Part shown: positions 34,901 through 47,279 of the stretch, piece after piece | Position numbering within the stretch: the stretch's first letter is position 1 | Layout: each line of letters opens with the position of its first letter | DNA from: Schistocephalus solidus | Lineage: Eukaryota > Platyhelminthes > Cestoda > Diphyllobothriidea > Diphyllobothriidae | Direction: 5' to 3' | Length of the DNA stretch: 64,000 nt | Assembly: GCA_017591395.1 (NCBI GenBank) | Contig: WEDG01000352.1 | Span: 124,001-188,000, forward strand | Notes under the pieces: generated by a model | Told to the model about the DNA's origin: nothing | The model's input: only the letters and a program-made list of their open reading frames with translations | Databases searched by the model: none | Made by a program: the position numbers and the translations under genes

Positions 34901-37279
34901 ATTTCTACCTCTGTCCTCGCTAGGTCCGATCCATTAGTTGACAAAGGCCACTGCCTAGTTGGTCAGAGGAAATCTACCGTGTTGCGAAGTTGTCGACCAG
35001 GTGCAAAGGGCCTCTGACTCAGTGCGGCTTAGTGGCGAAAACAGTAGCACGGTAAATGCGAGATGGGGCAGTGTGATTTACAATTCCAGTCAAAGGTGAA
35101 AATTACCAGTAGCTCACACCTTGTTAAACGGATAATTGTCCCTAAAGGGAGCTGGAAAATGCAACACCAACAATCTAGGAGAAACCAGTAAGGCACGTTT
35201 AACTCCAAGCGTCAAGGGGCATGTTTACTTCTACACTGTCAGTCATGTATTTTTAGCATACAATGAACACGGTAGAAAACTGCGATAAACGGAACACTTT
35301 CAATTTTATAAGCACTCTCTCGAGAACTTAATAACTCGAAAATATGCCATATGCCTTTCAGAGGGGCCTTAACTGGAAACTTACTCACTCTTGCAAGGAA
35401 GACGGCTGAGAAGTGCATACTGCTTTTGGGCTAAAATTCTCCTTCTACCTCAAAGCCGCCGTTTTGGTATTTATGAAACTGCAGAGGACAACCGATAGTT
35501 TATAAGAGGCGTGTATTAATGGATATTCATATGAAAAAGTGTTTTCTGTAGTGCGATTAACTGTTGGCGCACTCCCACGAAATTTTGGCTCATAATGCAA
35601 CAGAGGAAAGTTTCAGGTGCCTTCCAATGGATCCCTATCGCAGGCCGAAAAGAGAATAAAGACAATGGCATATTGTGTCAACAAAAACGCTATTGCGAGG
35701 ACGAATTTTTATGACCATGCCAACAAAAGTCCGATATTCGATCACTTCACGTTGGTTACGTGCGGCCCTCTAACCAAAGTTCGAAGGAAAGCACCACTTG
35801 GTCCGCGTCTCCCAGACAATCCGTCTAAATATCCTTCCATTCCCATCAAATACTACTAGTCATCAAGTAATCGTGCTCGAGGGGGAGGTTCTTTAGCCAC
35901 AAGGCACCACCAGAGCACAGGGATTAAAAATATGTTACGCCTATTTTCAATCCGTGTAAATTTATTACGGACCCAGTACTAAGTTCTTTCCAAGCCCAAT
36001 TTCAATTAGCTTCTTGATTACTCAGTGCTGGGGAAATCGTGAAGCTACGCAATCTCCGATCTCAACTGCAACCACAGATTTACCTTTTTTCTTAGGTGTT
36101 ATTTTGAAGTCTTTCAACTTCTCTTCAGGAGACATTTGGACTTTGTTCTGTAAAAATTACTTGAAGCCAGAGGCATATATTCCAATTTATTTCCCAGTGT
36201 ACCTTGGAAATATTGCGCTGACGCTCACCAAAGCCTCATGGAGCATCTCTAGCAGTGTGAATTCCTATCCAGTAAGCGTTTATATGTGAGGAAAGACGGT
36301 CATTCCGTCAACCAACTGGGCAACATTTCCTTTAACCGTGGACCTCTGCAGTGAGACGCACTGACAGCGGTCTTGAAAAATCTGTACCCTCGCGCCACTT
36401 TGATTTAGGATGGGTTGGGGGGTGAGCAGAGGGGTGATGGGAAGGAGATTGCTCATCAGGGCTGAATGGGTATAATTCCACTCCACCCCTATATTCTAGA
36501 ATTCCGAGGCCAGCACACCTGCTCATTCATTGTTTATATCCATAATAGGTGCGCGTGCTTCAAAGGACACCTGTGTGTCACCCCCTTCTCCTATCAGATC
36601 TGCTTTGTCGGACTCATGCTCGAATGAGCAGCCCATCTCGTTATTCTTCACCCCCTTTCCCCGTTAGCCTCACATGGCACCAATGAGTTTTTGCAGCGCT
36701 ATAAAGTCCTCTCCGACATAAATAGAATTTTAATTACACGCGCGTCGAGCTATAAGCGTAAGTGCTTCTAGTCAGACAGATGTTTGTCAGAAGGACATCA
36801 GTCAAATTAGGCCGAAAACGTTGATGATTCTGTGAAAGCCTTTCACGAACACTACAGGAAATCGGAGATCTAGGGTACTGCGGGCAGTTTAGCTGGGGCC
36901 TATAGGCTTCAGTTATCTTCATACTAACTAAGCACCTTTGCCAAACTAACATGCTTTGAGGTGAGGGAAAAGGTAGCTCAGACAAAAGCCTTCCGGTAGT
37001 CTTCAGCAATAACTGTTTGAACTCCCCCGGCAGTCAAGTTTGGGCAGATTCACTATTTATTTTAGACAGCCAGTAACCGTAAACTTACAGGAAGATCCAG
37101 TAGGCCAGTGAGTGTAACAACTGTTCTCTACCAGTAAGGTAGGCGTCCAAATTATCTGGGTGAAGCACCAACGTGAAAGGGCTCTCTGGAACATCTCTTG
37201 TTTGATTTACGAACGAATGTTGGCAAGAACGTAGTATGTGACCCAACTCAAGGAACAAAGGATAGGTCAGCGACTAATA
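31966..37279. other. No recognisable gene; low-complexity tracts
   Basis: Holds a short (CTC)n tract near 32283-32302, a 14-C run at 33029-33042 and several C-rich tracts (33247, 34622, 34867). The GC-richer patch at 33030-33480 may be a repeat but I find no second copy. Short frames only. Confidence 0.35.
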
Positions 37280-37400
37280 TGGGACCGGTGGCAATAAAAA
37301 TTTTATGAATGGGCTAAATGAAGAAAAGGAGAACGCCAACCTAATTCTAACCCTATCCACTGTTTTCATGAGGGTTAACATTCGCTGTCGGGTTAGTAGG
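37280..37400 (+). repeat. Dispersed CCCTAA-type repeat remnant, T4
   Basis: Only a short core is visible, with ccaacctaattctaacccta near 37337 and gggttaacattcgctgtcgg near 37371. Assignment to the family is weak. Confidence 0.35.
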
Positions 37401-40400
37401 GTCGCAAACAGTTTGTTGCCCCGACAAGTGTGTAGATTACGAGATAGGGTGGCTTTACCTCACGCCGACCAATATGCGCGGTATCATTCCTAGATGAACT
37501 GATCCACTTTTATTCGGATCCTTGACGAGAGTAAGAATGAGGCTGGTTCTGCGTGATCTTTTATCAGTAAAGTAAAGCGGATGCTTTTCGAAATTACCAT
37601 GACGTCCTGATAGTCGTCGATTTGAAAGTTGCCATTCGACCCGATACTTCGGTCTTCGCATCGCCAACGAAATATTGTGTAACCATACTAATCCTGCAAC
37701 AAATGCTGAACCTAACGAGCACAATGGATAGAGTTAACGTTACGTCGGTATGTAGTACGGTCGCGTAGTGCACGCTGAACTATTATTTGTTCCCTGAGTT
37801 GGGTCGCATATTACGTTGTTGCCCGCATGTTTACGTTGTTAAGTTTAATCTTTTTACAAGGATCCGAGCCCAACATTACGGACGCTTTCCATATACCCAC
37901 AAAGTTACGACATTTGCAAACCGAAACGTTCCACCTGAAGGCTTCGGAAATGTCACGTCTTCTTTCCAATCAACTAAGAAGGCGACTGTAGCTTCCATAA
38001 ATAACGCACCTTTCGTAGCAATGATCTGCTCTGATTCTTTTAGTACCTTCTAAGCTTATGGTAATAAATCTCTACTAGATGATTAGCTGGACGAGACAGT
38101 AATGAGCAAACAGATGTTCAAATAGAAAGCCCCAATTTTAAACAGCCACATGAGAGAGAGAGAGAGAGCCACGTTCGCTTTCAAGGATTTTTTCCTAACT
38201 GTTAACAAAAATTCCTCATTTGAAGGGAGAACATCAACGATAAGAATGTGAAAAACAACCAGACTTATTAACGCTCACGAAGAGGCCACGATCTCATAGC
38301 GATGGACGGGAAGACTAGATTGAGAGAAGGGCACAGAATTCACTTGCATTGGCACAGCAACATTTTTTTCTCCTTCCGCTTATCGTAGGCGTCAAGGTGA
38401 GTTTGGGTAATTCGGGAAGAGCCTAGATTAACAAAACCATTGTTGAGCAAGGCTAGACTGTTAATTGAAATTTACAGAAAGCTAATTGTGAAAAAGTCTT
38501 ACACGCAAGCAGCGAAATTTATGTTTATCATCCCATGGAACATTTTAATATAGATAAACGGTAGACGCAATCCTTTATTGTGTCATGAATTTGACTGTGT
38601 ACATCACGGAGTTACTTTCATTCACGGCGAGAGGGCGATATCACAACGCCTCAGACAAATAGCATAATCCTGAGAGGGAGAAAATACAAAGACATCTCAA
38701 GGCCCAGGCAGCAACTCTTCTCACACTGCGCTGCGGACCTCGAAAACGTATTTTTCGTGAGGAGGTTGCAATAAAACAACAAATTGTTCAGAAATAATAA
38801 TGAACACTTATACCGTACCATGCACTAGACCATAAATCTTCGGTTTCGGTTTCATGGGTCCTCCCTCGCAGTTCTTATGCTTATCATTCGGTGGGTTTTA
38901 GCACTTGCGGCTCTAAGCATTTCCAAAAGTTCTCTCGGTGAGTACTGTTCACCATGCAATGCATGATGACTGTGCGCAAAGGGTGCTGCAAAAGCTGGTC
39001 TTGCTCCAACCAGAACGTGTAGTCTTTCCGTAGCGCATAAATCCTGCTTCGGGAGCAGTGAAAGTCTTACTGATTATTTTCAGAAGCGCTCTTGTGCCGT
39101 GTGCATCACAAACGGTGTTTAAGCCTTTAGCCTGCACGGTCTTGTTACATAAGCTTCTCACCATAGCTGATGTTAGATACAGTTCACTGGGGCCTATGTG
39201 GAGCGGCTTTTAATGTTGCTCAGGCAAATTTCGCTTGCTATCCTGTATTAATATGATGAACGTCTTCCATTACTCGATAAAAAATTGGTTTACTGAGCAC
39301 CTTATATGCACCATTCTGAAAGATTTTAAAATATGGAATAAACGCTACATCAGTAGCGGCCCTAACTATCGTCTAGTGAATCCGGTACTTTACGGAAGTT
39401 ATAAAAACAAGGAGGTTTAAACGCTATTACAAAGACATGGGCAGTTCTTGACTCCGAGGACGCGGGTTCGACCACAAAATCCTGGTTCTTCTTAGGTAGG
39501 TTTAATGGTGATCCGTTATGAACCGCAAATCAGTTAATTGTCAATTACAACAAAACACAGAATGTTGAGGTGATCCAACAAGCACAGAAGACCGAAACAT
39601 AGCTTCAGCTCTCGTAATGTGGGCTGCTTGTGATTGACGCTAGGAACTCTAACATGTTGCACCTTATGAAAGTTACTTTAAATTTGTCGTGTTAACTCAC
39701 AATACGACTTAATTATCCACTTAAGCCGATATAAATTTGCAGCTAATGTTCGTTACCTCAGTTTAAGCTAGCTTTTTCCACTACTCGCATAGCTGAAATT
39801 GGATCCATCGTATCCAATGGTAAAGTGACACTTCGATTAAACGTTTAGTCCGTAAATTATAACTAAGAGTTCTCTGCTTAAATGGTTAGACAGGCCTCGA
39901 TAAGATTAAATCGAAGCTGACAATAGAGTACGCAAACACAGGGAGACATAAAATTCCCAACACTTAGAGTATCCTGCGCCTCAGAACCATTGCAAGTCGG
40001 CAAAAAATCAACAAAACAATAAGATTTCTTTTGAAAAAGTTCAATGATTTTCAGAGAATTTGAGGGATAAAGACCAACTGCAGCATACAGAATACTCATA
40101 TGTTGCAAACAGTCTGTTTTTGTTTGGACATGAAACAATCTCTACCTCTGGAGTCTATTTAGGGACGCTGGTAGCAAATATTTCAAAACAGAATATAACT
40201 TCTAGTTTTATGTCTGGCAGTCGTTCATATATTTTTATGAGCAGCCTAAATTAATATCCTGCCTTTTCCCAGTAGCTAGAGAGGATAAACTTTGGTTAAA
40301 CTCATCCGATTAATCGCCTGTCTATAACACAAATATGCCTTTAAGCTCTAACAGTTTTCAAAAGACGACTTCAAACTCCAGGGTCAATAGCTTTTGACAC

Positions 40401-40935
40401 CGACATACATGGAGGGATATAAATTTTCTGGAACGTATAATTATCCTCTGCATCCGATGTATACCTGTGAATGGAACCAATTTTGCTCTCTCCGCAACGA
40501 GGGTAGGCTAAGCTATTTTACTGGTTGACAAATAAGCAGGGGTCCCCATGCTACTCTTTATACCGATTCATTTACTACTTTACAAACGAATAATTGTTTA
40601 AAAAGCTGGAAATCAGGCGCTTGCGTTCACCTGATTAAAAAATATGTGCTCTCTTTGCTGGATCTGAGCATCCATCTCCACGGCGTGAACCGCAAGGTTG
40701 GAAACATGAATCGCATCTTCGTTGCTGATTGGGTAGATGACCACAGTTACTCGCCCGTTCGCGTTTGCTCCTTCTTCCCCCGCTCACCACTTCCGATTAT
40801 CCGATTGGTCCGTCGGTCTAAGCGTTTAGCGCAGCATTCTTGTGGCCTAATTTGCACCTTCAGACATTGAGGCGCGGACGCGGATGCGCAGAGTTTGGAA
40901 CGCGATTTCGTTGAGGGAGACAATAGTAGAACGAT
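37401..40935. other. No recognisable gene
   Basis: A short (GA)n run at 38152-38168. Sequence near 40680-40930 becomes GC-richer just before the candidate first exon of the ARHGAP19-like gene and could hold its promoter or 5' UTR; I see no clear promoter motif. Confidence 0.35.
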
Positions 40936-41238
40936 ATGCAAATGCTGAGAAAAACCAGTTCCCACCCGCCACCGAGTTTCGTTGATTCCTCACTTGATGA
41001 AAGTCCGCCAGATTTGGAATCACGTAAACGCCGCGCGTCACCTCTTGCTTGCCCTTGGCGCCGGCGATCGTCTGAACGAAAACTGCAACGCGTTCTGAAT
41101 GCGCTGGCTCCTTTCCGTCTGAGGGGTTCTCGACGCAGTCATTCTGTTGACGACTTAACAAACAACAGAAAGGATCTGTTTGCTCAGGCGCAGCGACGAC
41201 AAGCCTCCGATGAATCCGGTGAGCCACCCAAGTCACCG
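40936..41238 (+). CDS. Candidate 5' exon of the ARHGAP19-like gene
   Basis: An open stretch from ATG 40936 to a consensus donor TCACCG|GTAAGT at 41238/41239. It is 101 codons, phase 0. The translation is low-complexity, serine/arginine/proline-rich (SLDESPPDLESRKRRASPL, RRSHSVDDL, KSP), typical of a regulated disordered region. The phase-0 donor would fit the phase-0 acceptor at 43943, about 2.7 kb downstream. There is no direct homology to support the join, and the start has a poor context (cgatATGc). The antisense frame at 40847-41236 is open too but lacks splice sites. It could instead belong to another gene. Confidence 0.45.
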
Positions 41239-41454
41239 GTAAGTTGACATCCGATCAGATGACCTGGTTCGCATTTTACCTTGGGTAGCCATTGTGCCAG
41301 ACTGCCTCCTAAGCAGCACCTGACATCTATAGGGTGTTAAAATGTGTGAATATGCTCTTACTGACCACTAGCGATGGCACACCTTGATAACACCAGCTGC
41401 CGGAAGCCTTGTCTGAATGAGACCTTAAGTACGTAGTGGACAACAATATTGTGT

Positions 41455-41650
41455 TGAAACTTCACTGGGAACATTACTCGGTTGTGTTTGGCTGGAAGCA
41501 GGACATGGGAACAGAAACCGTGCTTACTACCGGTGGTTTTGCGCTAAATTTCATGGAAATGAGAGTTAAGGCTAGGGCCAGAGTAAAGGGTAGTGTTGGT
41601 GTTAAGATTCGGGTTTACAGTGAAGGTTTGTGTTAGAGGTAGAACACGAG
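41455..41650 (-). repeat. Dispersed CCCTAA-type repeat, copy T5 (inverted)
   Basis: Reads as the reverse of T1: acatgggaacagaaaccgtg, then tactaccggtggttttgcgc, then a TTAGGG-like core (gttaaggctagggcc through gggtttacagtgaagg) from 41565 to 41635. Orientation is opposite to T1-T3. Confidence 0.55.
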
Positions 41651-42529
41651 AATATTTGTCCTCGCTGCAATTCAGGTCAATGTTACCTGTAGTATGCGGT
41701 TGTGGTGTTCTTAGTCCAATGTCCTGTTGATGGGAAAGGGCCATATTAGTCATCCTGACGAGTCAGTCTCTTGTCTGTATCTACAAATTTAAACACGCTA
41801 GTCAAAAATCTAAAAGTATTATGCTCCTCGAGTATGGAAAACTTTACCCTTGTCAACTTACGTAATTTCTGGAAGAAATCTTAAGCTGTGGGCGAATATT
41901 TATTAAAACCCTCCACATTTCTAAAGTGGAATTTTGGCGGGGATATCATGATGTCGCGTCGTAGTTAGGATCGGTAAACTGGTAGTTGACTTCGAAAAAG
42001 TTTAACTATCTCTAAGTGACTGGGTTTTGTAAAACGCAGACGCATGCATAAACAGTAGGCCATTTTATCACTAGAACCTTACAATTCCTTTTTTCCACAT
42101 GATTATTAGGACTAATATAAAACGTATATTACTTCAGAACAAAATACTCACAAACTTTTCATTTGACGAATGCTTTAGGGTCCTTTGGCTATTTGCTATG
42201 CCTAGTATTATTGGGATCGGCTTGACTGATGTCGGTGATGCGATTGAAAAATGCGTATCAATTGTTGCCTTTTTAAAAATTCAAGAAACATTCGGATTCG
42301 TTCGTAAAAATGCCGGGCAACCGGTCTCGTTTACAAAAGAAGTTAGATTAACTTACTTAAAGATCACTCAGAACCAAGTTTTCCTTCTGGAAATGGTAGG
42401 ACTTGCGGCGATATCTTGCTTATTCGGTAGATCGGCAGTTTTGGCTTTGTACTGACCCAACTATCTTTCTACTCACCAACGATGACCATTACAGAACAGT
42501 AAGACAGCTGGAATCAGAGGACTTTAAAG

Positions 42530-42740
42530 AACGCTGGGTCACAGTTCTAAGAACTCCCCGGTATTTAAGTTGATCTTGCGCTAACTTCCAGGATGGGATA
42601 GGGTTGGAGTTAGTTTAGGGCTAGAAATATTGGTACTGGGGTTATGGTTTATATGAGGATATGGAAATACGTGATCCCATGGTCATCCATAGCCCAGAGA
42701 GTACTTGTTCCCAAGCCTAACCCTAAAGAGCAAATACAGT
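42530..42740 (-). repeat. Dispersed CCCTAA-type repeat, copy T6 (inverted)
   Basis: The core gggatagggttggagttagt and tttagggctag lies at 42594-42626, then ggggttatgg and a ccatggtcatcc block near 42677. Family assignment rests mainly on the core. Confidence 0.4.
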
Positions 42741-43942
42741 TGAGGACTAAGAGCGAAACAGAACTTCAAAGAGGCTATGATTGGTCCTACTTGGAGTTTG
42801 CCGAGCTTAAATATAAGAGGTTAGTGCATCGATCGAAATGCAAAAATGGTAGTGCGCAAATGTATGGAATTGGTTGTTTTGAGGAACATAGGGGGGGAGG
42901 GTTATTACGCAGAGGTTGCGGTTGTGAGCACAGAAAATGAAAAGCATCAGAGAGATATTACTGAAAATACTGCCTTCTACTGGATAATTTTTTTGTGTCT
43001 TTAACGCCTAACTTTTGTCAATAGCGCTCCAGCAACAGCGGCGCAATTCGAGAGGATCGGTAGAAAGTTGGGAGCAAACAGGTGTGAATTGGGTGTCGGG
43101 AGATTTTATGGGTTAGAAGTCCTTCCCGTGTTTTCCCCCTGCCCCCCCCCCCCCCCCCCCCTAATTGAGGCTCATGCGGGACCGTGACGGCAAAAAGATC
43201 GGCGAAGGTGAAAGAGGTGGTTAGGGGAGGATACGGCGAATGTGTGTGTGTCGTAAAGAGACGTCGGTTTCTTTCGTCCCCGACAAGACAATGCGGGTGC
43301 CCTCACGCCGTCCACTGAAGGCCTTTGTTGCCGAGTGCGCAGAACTTTGCGTGAGGATCTGGGTCATTAAACTGTCACAAAACTGGCTCACGTTGGCGAT
43401 CACCTGCATCAAAAGAGGTTAGCTTGCGCAAATTCTTACACTATGATTTAACTCGTGACAATTTTAAAAATGTGACCCTCAATATTCAACTTTTCCTATA
43501 AATCGGAATTAAGCTAGGGTCACCCCTGAGTCATCTTTGTAAGGCTCGTTAACATGTTCATTTCCCATTTAACCTTCCAGCTAGTCGTGAATTAACGTTA
43601 CTAAACAAAAATGTCGGTTGGCACAGGGGAGCGGACAGTAGTGCCATTAAAAACCTTCTTCTTGGCGACAACCAGACCCGGCATAAACATAAATAAGCTA
43701 AGCAGTTTTTTTGTATTTGCTAAAACATTACTTCATTATTTTTTCCTCGGTATGCTTGATTGGTAGAGCGACTGCAAAGTGCGTTTATCTACCCTGAAAC
43801 CAATCCGGTTTCATTACGGTACTTTTAGCTCAACCCTTATGAATCCAACCCGTCAGGTTTGCATTGCTACAGTCTTTCTGTATTAGCAAGATTTAGTCAT
43901 CGCAGCGAGTATTCAGTAAAGCATGTGCATTCTTTGCTTCAG

Positions 43943-44348
43943 GCAAGCGGATTTCCTGGGGATGCTGTCTCCCTTACCGTGCCTATTGTGCCTCGATACT
44001 ATTGCCCTGCTGCTGCTGCTGCTGCGTTGGAGGATGACTTGACGAATCTTCCGCCTTTGCTTGCGGCTCACGTGTACCGGCTGGACCATGATCTCGCCGA
44101 ACCGGACATCGGTCTTAACGAACTGCGTCGGCGTTGGCCAAGAACGTTCACCAACCTGATTGCCAACTACTTGAGCTTCCTTGATTTTCAGGCAGATGAC
44201 CTGTTTCGCATTGCCGATGAGGTTGGTTGTCAGGAGTTCACACGCATGAGTGCCCGCGGAACCGCCTCTCCGATGACCCGATCGATCTTTACACCTATCA
44301 GACGAACAAATATTATGTCCATTCTGAGTAGCGGAAGAGCACCTCGAG
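43943..44348 (+). CDS. ARHGAP19-like Rho GTPase-activating protein, exon with N-terminal region
   Basis: The acceptor is ATTCTTTGCTTCAG|G (43942/43943) and the donor CCTCGAG|GTGAGA (44348/44349), phase 1. The exon encodes an alanine run from a GCT repeat (44007-44027) and then the helical segment ELRRRWPRTFTNLIANYLSF with DLFRIADEVG. These align with the conserved region just ahead of the RhoGAP domain in vertebrate ARHGAP19 (KLR...P..FT.L....I..L....L..LM.EV), followed by basic RRTNIMSILSS. ARHGAP19 stimulates GTP hydrolysis by RhoA and acts in cytokinesis (family knowledge). The full model (six exons) is 563 residues, a little longer than the vertebrate protein of roughly 490. Confidence 0.85.
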
Positions 44349-44713
44349 GTGAGATACTGGACAGCATGTTCGGGTCTTAGAAAGCGAACAAAATACCATA
44401 AAGTTGTTATTTATATAGCACCTATTACCCAACCCATTGGAGGAACGCAGAAATGTGGAACCAAGCAGTCTCTATCACCACGTTACAACTTACTGCATTT
44501 TAGCGTCAGTCAGTTAATCAGCAGCAGAGTGCGCCGATCTGAACATCAGTCTGAGTGCGGACAGTCTGTGTTTGTATACCAACCTTTGGCACGCATATAC
44601 AGCAACTAAGTTGCCAGTTAGTTTTATGAATGCATTCATCACAAGCGCATTTTCCACTCATTGGTTCTACCAAAGGATATCACATTTCCATGCTTGTTTC
44701 CTTCCTGTTTTAG
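44349..44713 (+). other. Intron of the ARHGAP19-like gene
   Basis: A 365-bp intron, donor GTGAGA and acceptor TTGTTTCCTTCCTGTTTTAG. Nothing else recognised. Confidence 0.7.
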
Positions 44714-44779
44714 AAGATATTTCGCACTGGTACACAGTAGTGAACGCGATGATCAAATATCTTATCGAGGAAAATCGAT
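44714..44779 (+). CDS. ARHGAP19-like 66-bp microexon (start of RhoGAP domain)
   Basis: Acceptor CTTCCTGTTTTAG|A and donor AATCGAT|GTAAGC frame a 66-bp exon, phase 1 in and phase 1 out. It encodes DISHWYTVVNAMIKYLIEEN, which aligns with the first helix of the RhoGAP fold in ARHGAP19 (I.QIYQLIEYLHKN). Without it the flanking exons still join in frame but lack this helix. Its position, phase and match all fit, so I regard it as real despite its size. Confidence 0.82.
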
Positions 44780-45047
44780 GTAAGCTCTCGAAATTCCATT
44801 TATCGCAAATCATGTTTGTAACCTCGTGGACCAAGTATTTACATAATATACTGTTGTTTGTCCCCGTTACCGTTAATTCCCACGTTATGTCCAATTAATG
44901 GAATTAAAATTTAATTTTGAACATTTAAATTGCGATGATTATTGCAGAACACTGGCAATATATGTATATGCACAACTGTGAGTCTTGCGCTCCCATTCCA
45001 GGAAAATACCATTTGAGTTAACTGCCTGTTTAAATTCACATCTGCAG
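44780..45047 (+). other. Intron of the ARHGAP19-like gene
   Basis: A 268-bp AT-rich intron between the microexon and the main RhoGAP exon. Donor GTAAGC and acceptor AAATTCACATCTGCAG. Confidence 0.75.
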
Positions 45048-45754
45048 ACCGTCAGAAGTTTATATTCCGCCGTCCTGGTATTCAAACACATGTGAACGAA
45101 CTCGAAAGGTTGCTGTTTTCCCAGAAAATTATGGGATGCTCAGATGACAGCCGTCCCAGTGCCGAAAGTCCTCTTGCAGTTAGCACAGTCAGCCGCGTAA
45201 CCGGTCTCCTTGTTGGTTTCGATTCAATCACCGTGGCCTCTACGCTGTCCCGAGTCCTTCGCAGACACGGTCCTCTCATTCCCTCCCGCCTTCACTGTCT
45301 CTTCAGCCAACTGACAGTGCCCGCAGGGCCCGCGAGTGATACTGTATCCGAAGCATCCGATGTATTTGCAGCCAGAACGCATACCTCCCCGTCGGTGTTC
45401 CATCTGCAGTCCTATCGTCGCCGGGCTCTCCGTCTACTCCTCCAACTGACCCCATCGCGGCATCTAAACCTTGTCTATCGACCCCTCTGTCACCTTTTTG
45501 CGTGCATAGCTGCTGATCCTGCCTGTGAGGTAGACGAGACAAGTCTAGCTGTCCTCTTTGCTCCCGTTTTCATGCTGGATCGGGAGTCTGCCACACCCTC
45601 GACAATGGTAAACCCGCAGCTACCCCAGATTGTCAAACTGCTCATTGCACTTGCCCAGCGCGAACTCTCTGCTGCCGATGTCGGCACTGCGCCTCTGTTT
45701 AGGGTCCCAAGGTTGTTCGTACACGATTGTCATCGCAATCTTGCGGCGCATATG
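45048..45754 (+). CDS. ARHGAP19-like main RhoGAP-domain exon
   Basis: A 707-bp exon, acceptor TCTGCAG|AC and donor GCATATG|GTAAGC, entering in phase 1 and leaving in phase 0. It carries FIFRRPG with the arginine finger (residue 266 of the six-exon model), the F.S..VAS.L...L...GPLIPSRL segment equivalent to the DVA.LLK.FL.ELPEPL block, YRRRALRLLLQL, and TSLAVLFAPVFM, the late RhoGAP motif. The usual asparagine of that motif (NLA..FAP) is serine here. After the domain, VPRLFVHDCHRNL matches the APAYIRECARLHY tail of ARHGAP19. The protein would switch off Rho-family GTPases. No frame break is seen. Confidence 0.92.
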
Positions 45755-47279
45755 GTAAGCTTCGTTGAATCAAAACGATATCATCAATCAGTACTTATAT
45801 TACAAATTATTTGTTTATTCATTTGCCCGAAATGGCGTATAAAACTGTATGTGGACATGCTCATGCCCGACCAAAGACTACACTAGTTACTAACGGATCC
45901 TATCTGACTGCTTAGGAAATGACACAGGAGTAAGGCATAGGAGACCATAACACTACTACACTGTCATTGCCTCTTTTTCAACCTTTTCCTAGAACATCAG
46001 TCTTCCTTCACAAGTGCAGTGAACTTTGCCAGTTGTGACTATCATATATTTCGTTGTCTAAACTCGAATTAATCTGTGTCCGAAGAAATACAGAGGGTTC
46101 GGTTTTTGGGTAGGTTATTCTGCGAGTCAGCCTTCGTGTTAGTTTAGCCAGTCACAATTCAGGCTAGCGAGAAGACTATAAATGTACCCCTCGACACGGG
46201 CGCTGATCCCATTTCCGACCTCACATCCAGCGCTCGCATATGACACCCTGGGGAAGGGCCAGAGGGGATGTAGTGATACAGGGCTGGTGAAACCTGTGAT
46301 TATCACCCGGCTGCCATCAGTCGCGTGGACCGTTAACACCACGGGGCGGAGGAGGGGCCGAGATTCCAGAAGTGGGACGGACAAATGGCTGATGAGCCAC
46401 ACGAGCCTGCAAGGTGGAGGCGGAGTGAGCAGGATGCCCTCCCCTCCTCTACCTCCATCGCTCACGGCTGCCACATGCCGAAAAACGTCGTTGGTCACAT
46501 GTTGGACGGGAACTCTGAGTCATTGCTGACCCGTTTTCAGCCAGCCTTTGGAGAACGGCGTACGAGCAGGGAAGTAGTCAGCAGTTGGGAACAAAGATCT
46601 GTGTAGTTTTGTGCAGCCCACAGCAGACAGTTTCGCACATGCCGGCATTTTCCCAGTGCCGGGGGCTGTACTGAGCAGCGTCACAAAATAGCCCAGGTCT
46701 GGACTTGGAGTGGCCAGACAAAGACTCAAATTTTGGCCTGTAGCAGAAAATTTAAAATAACGAGCGGGCACCAGGCTCAACTGCGTCCGCTTGCGTTTAC
46801 TGATAGCACTTGTACATCACTATAAGCAGGTGGATAGGTGTCCGAGTTTCGTCGTTACTTAAATGGGTAAATTATCATTCAGTAAGTTTCTAAAACACAT
46901 TTTTCAACAACAAGAGTGACATTACAGGAGTCCTTATTTTAGTATACGATTTCTCACAAACCTCATGCAAGCCGCTCGTCCGAGTTGGTTAGCTAATATG
47001 ACCAACAGCCCGGTCCCCATTTATGAGGGGAAAACTATTGCTCTCCGTCACTTAATCGTGGACCTACCTCCGCTTGCACTTAATTGTATGTTGCCCAATT
47101 CTAGTTAAGGTTAAATTTGATGCGACAGAAGGCGGAGTCGTGCAAGTCTTTGAAAGCAAGGAGAGGATAACAAACCCAAAATATCTCATAAGAAACTGAC
47201 GCCGTTGCTTTGTGATTGTTCGTGGCTAGTCCCAAGTGTTGTTAATGTTAACCACTGGTGTCACCGGACAACAAATATG

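Larger units (their letters stand above)
41239..43942 (+). other. Candidate intron of the ARHGAP19-like gene
   Basis: This is intron only if the exon at 40936-41238 is part of the gene. It contains two CCCTAA-type repeat copies in inverted orientation, a 20-C homopolymer at 43142-43161 and a 118-codon hydrophobic plus-strand frame at 42099-42455 that I cannot assign. Confidence 0.4.

Noticed and set aside
40847..41236. 129-codon minus-strand frame
   Set aside because: It overlaps the plus-strand candidate exon, lacks splice sites or a motif, and looks like a shadow frame of GC-rich coding-like sequence.
44572..44898. 108-codon plus-strand frame over the microexon
   Set aside because: Only the 66-bp part from 44714 to 44779 has homology and splice sites; the rest is intron read-through, and 44667-44894 minus is its shadow.
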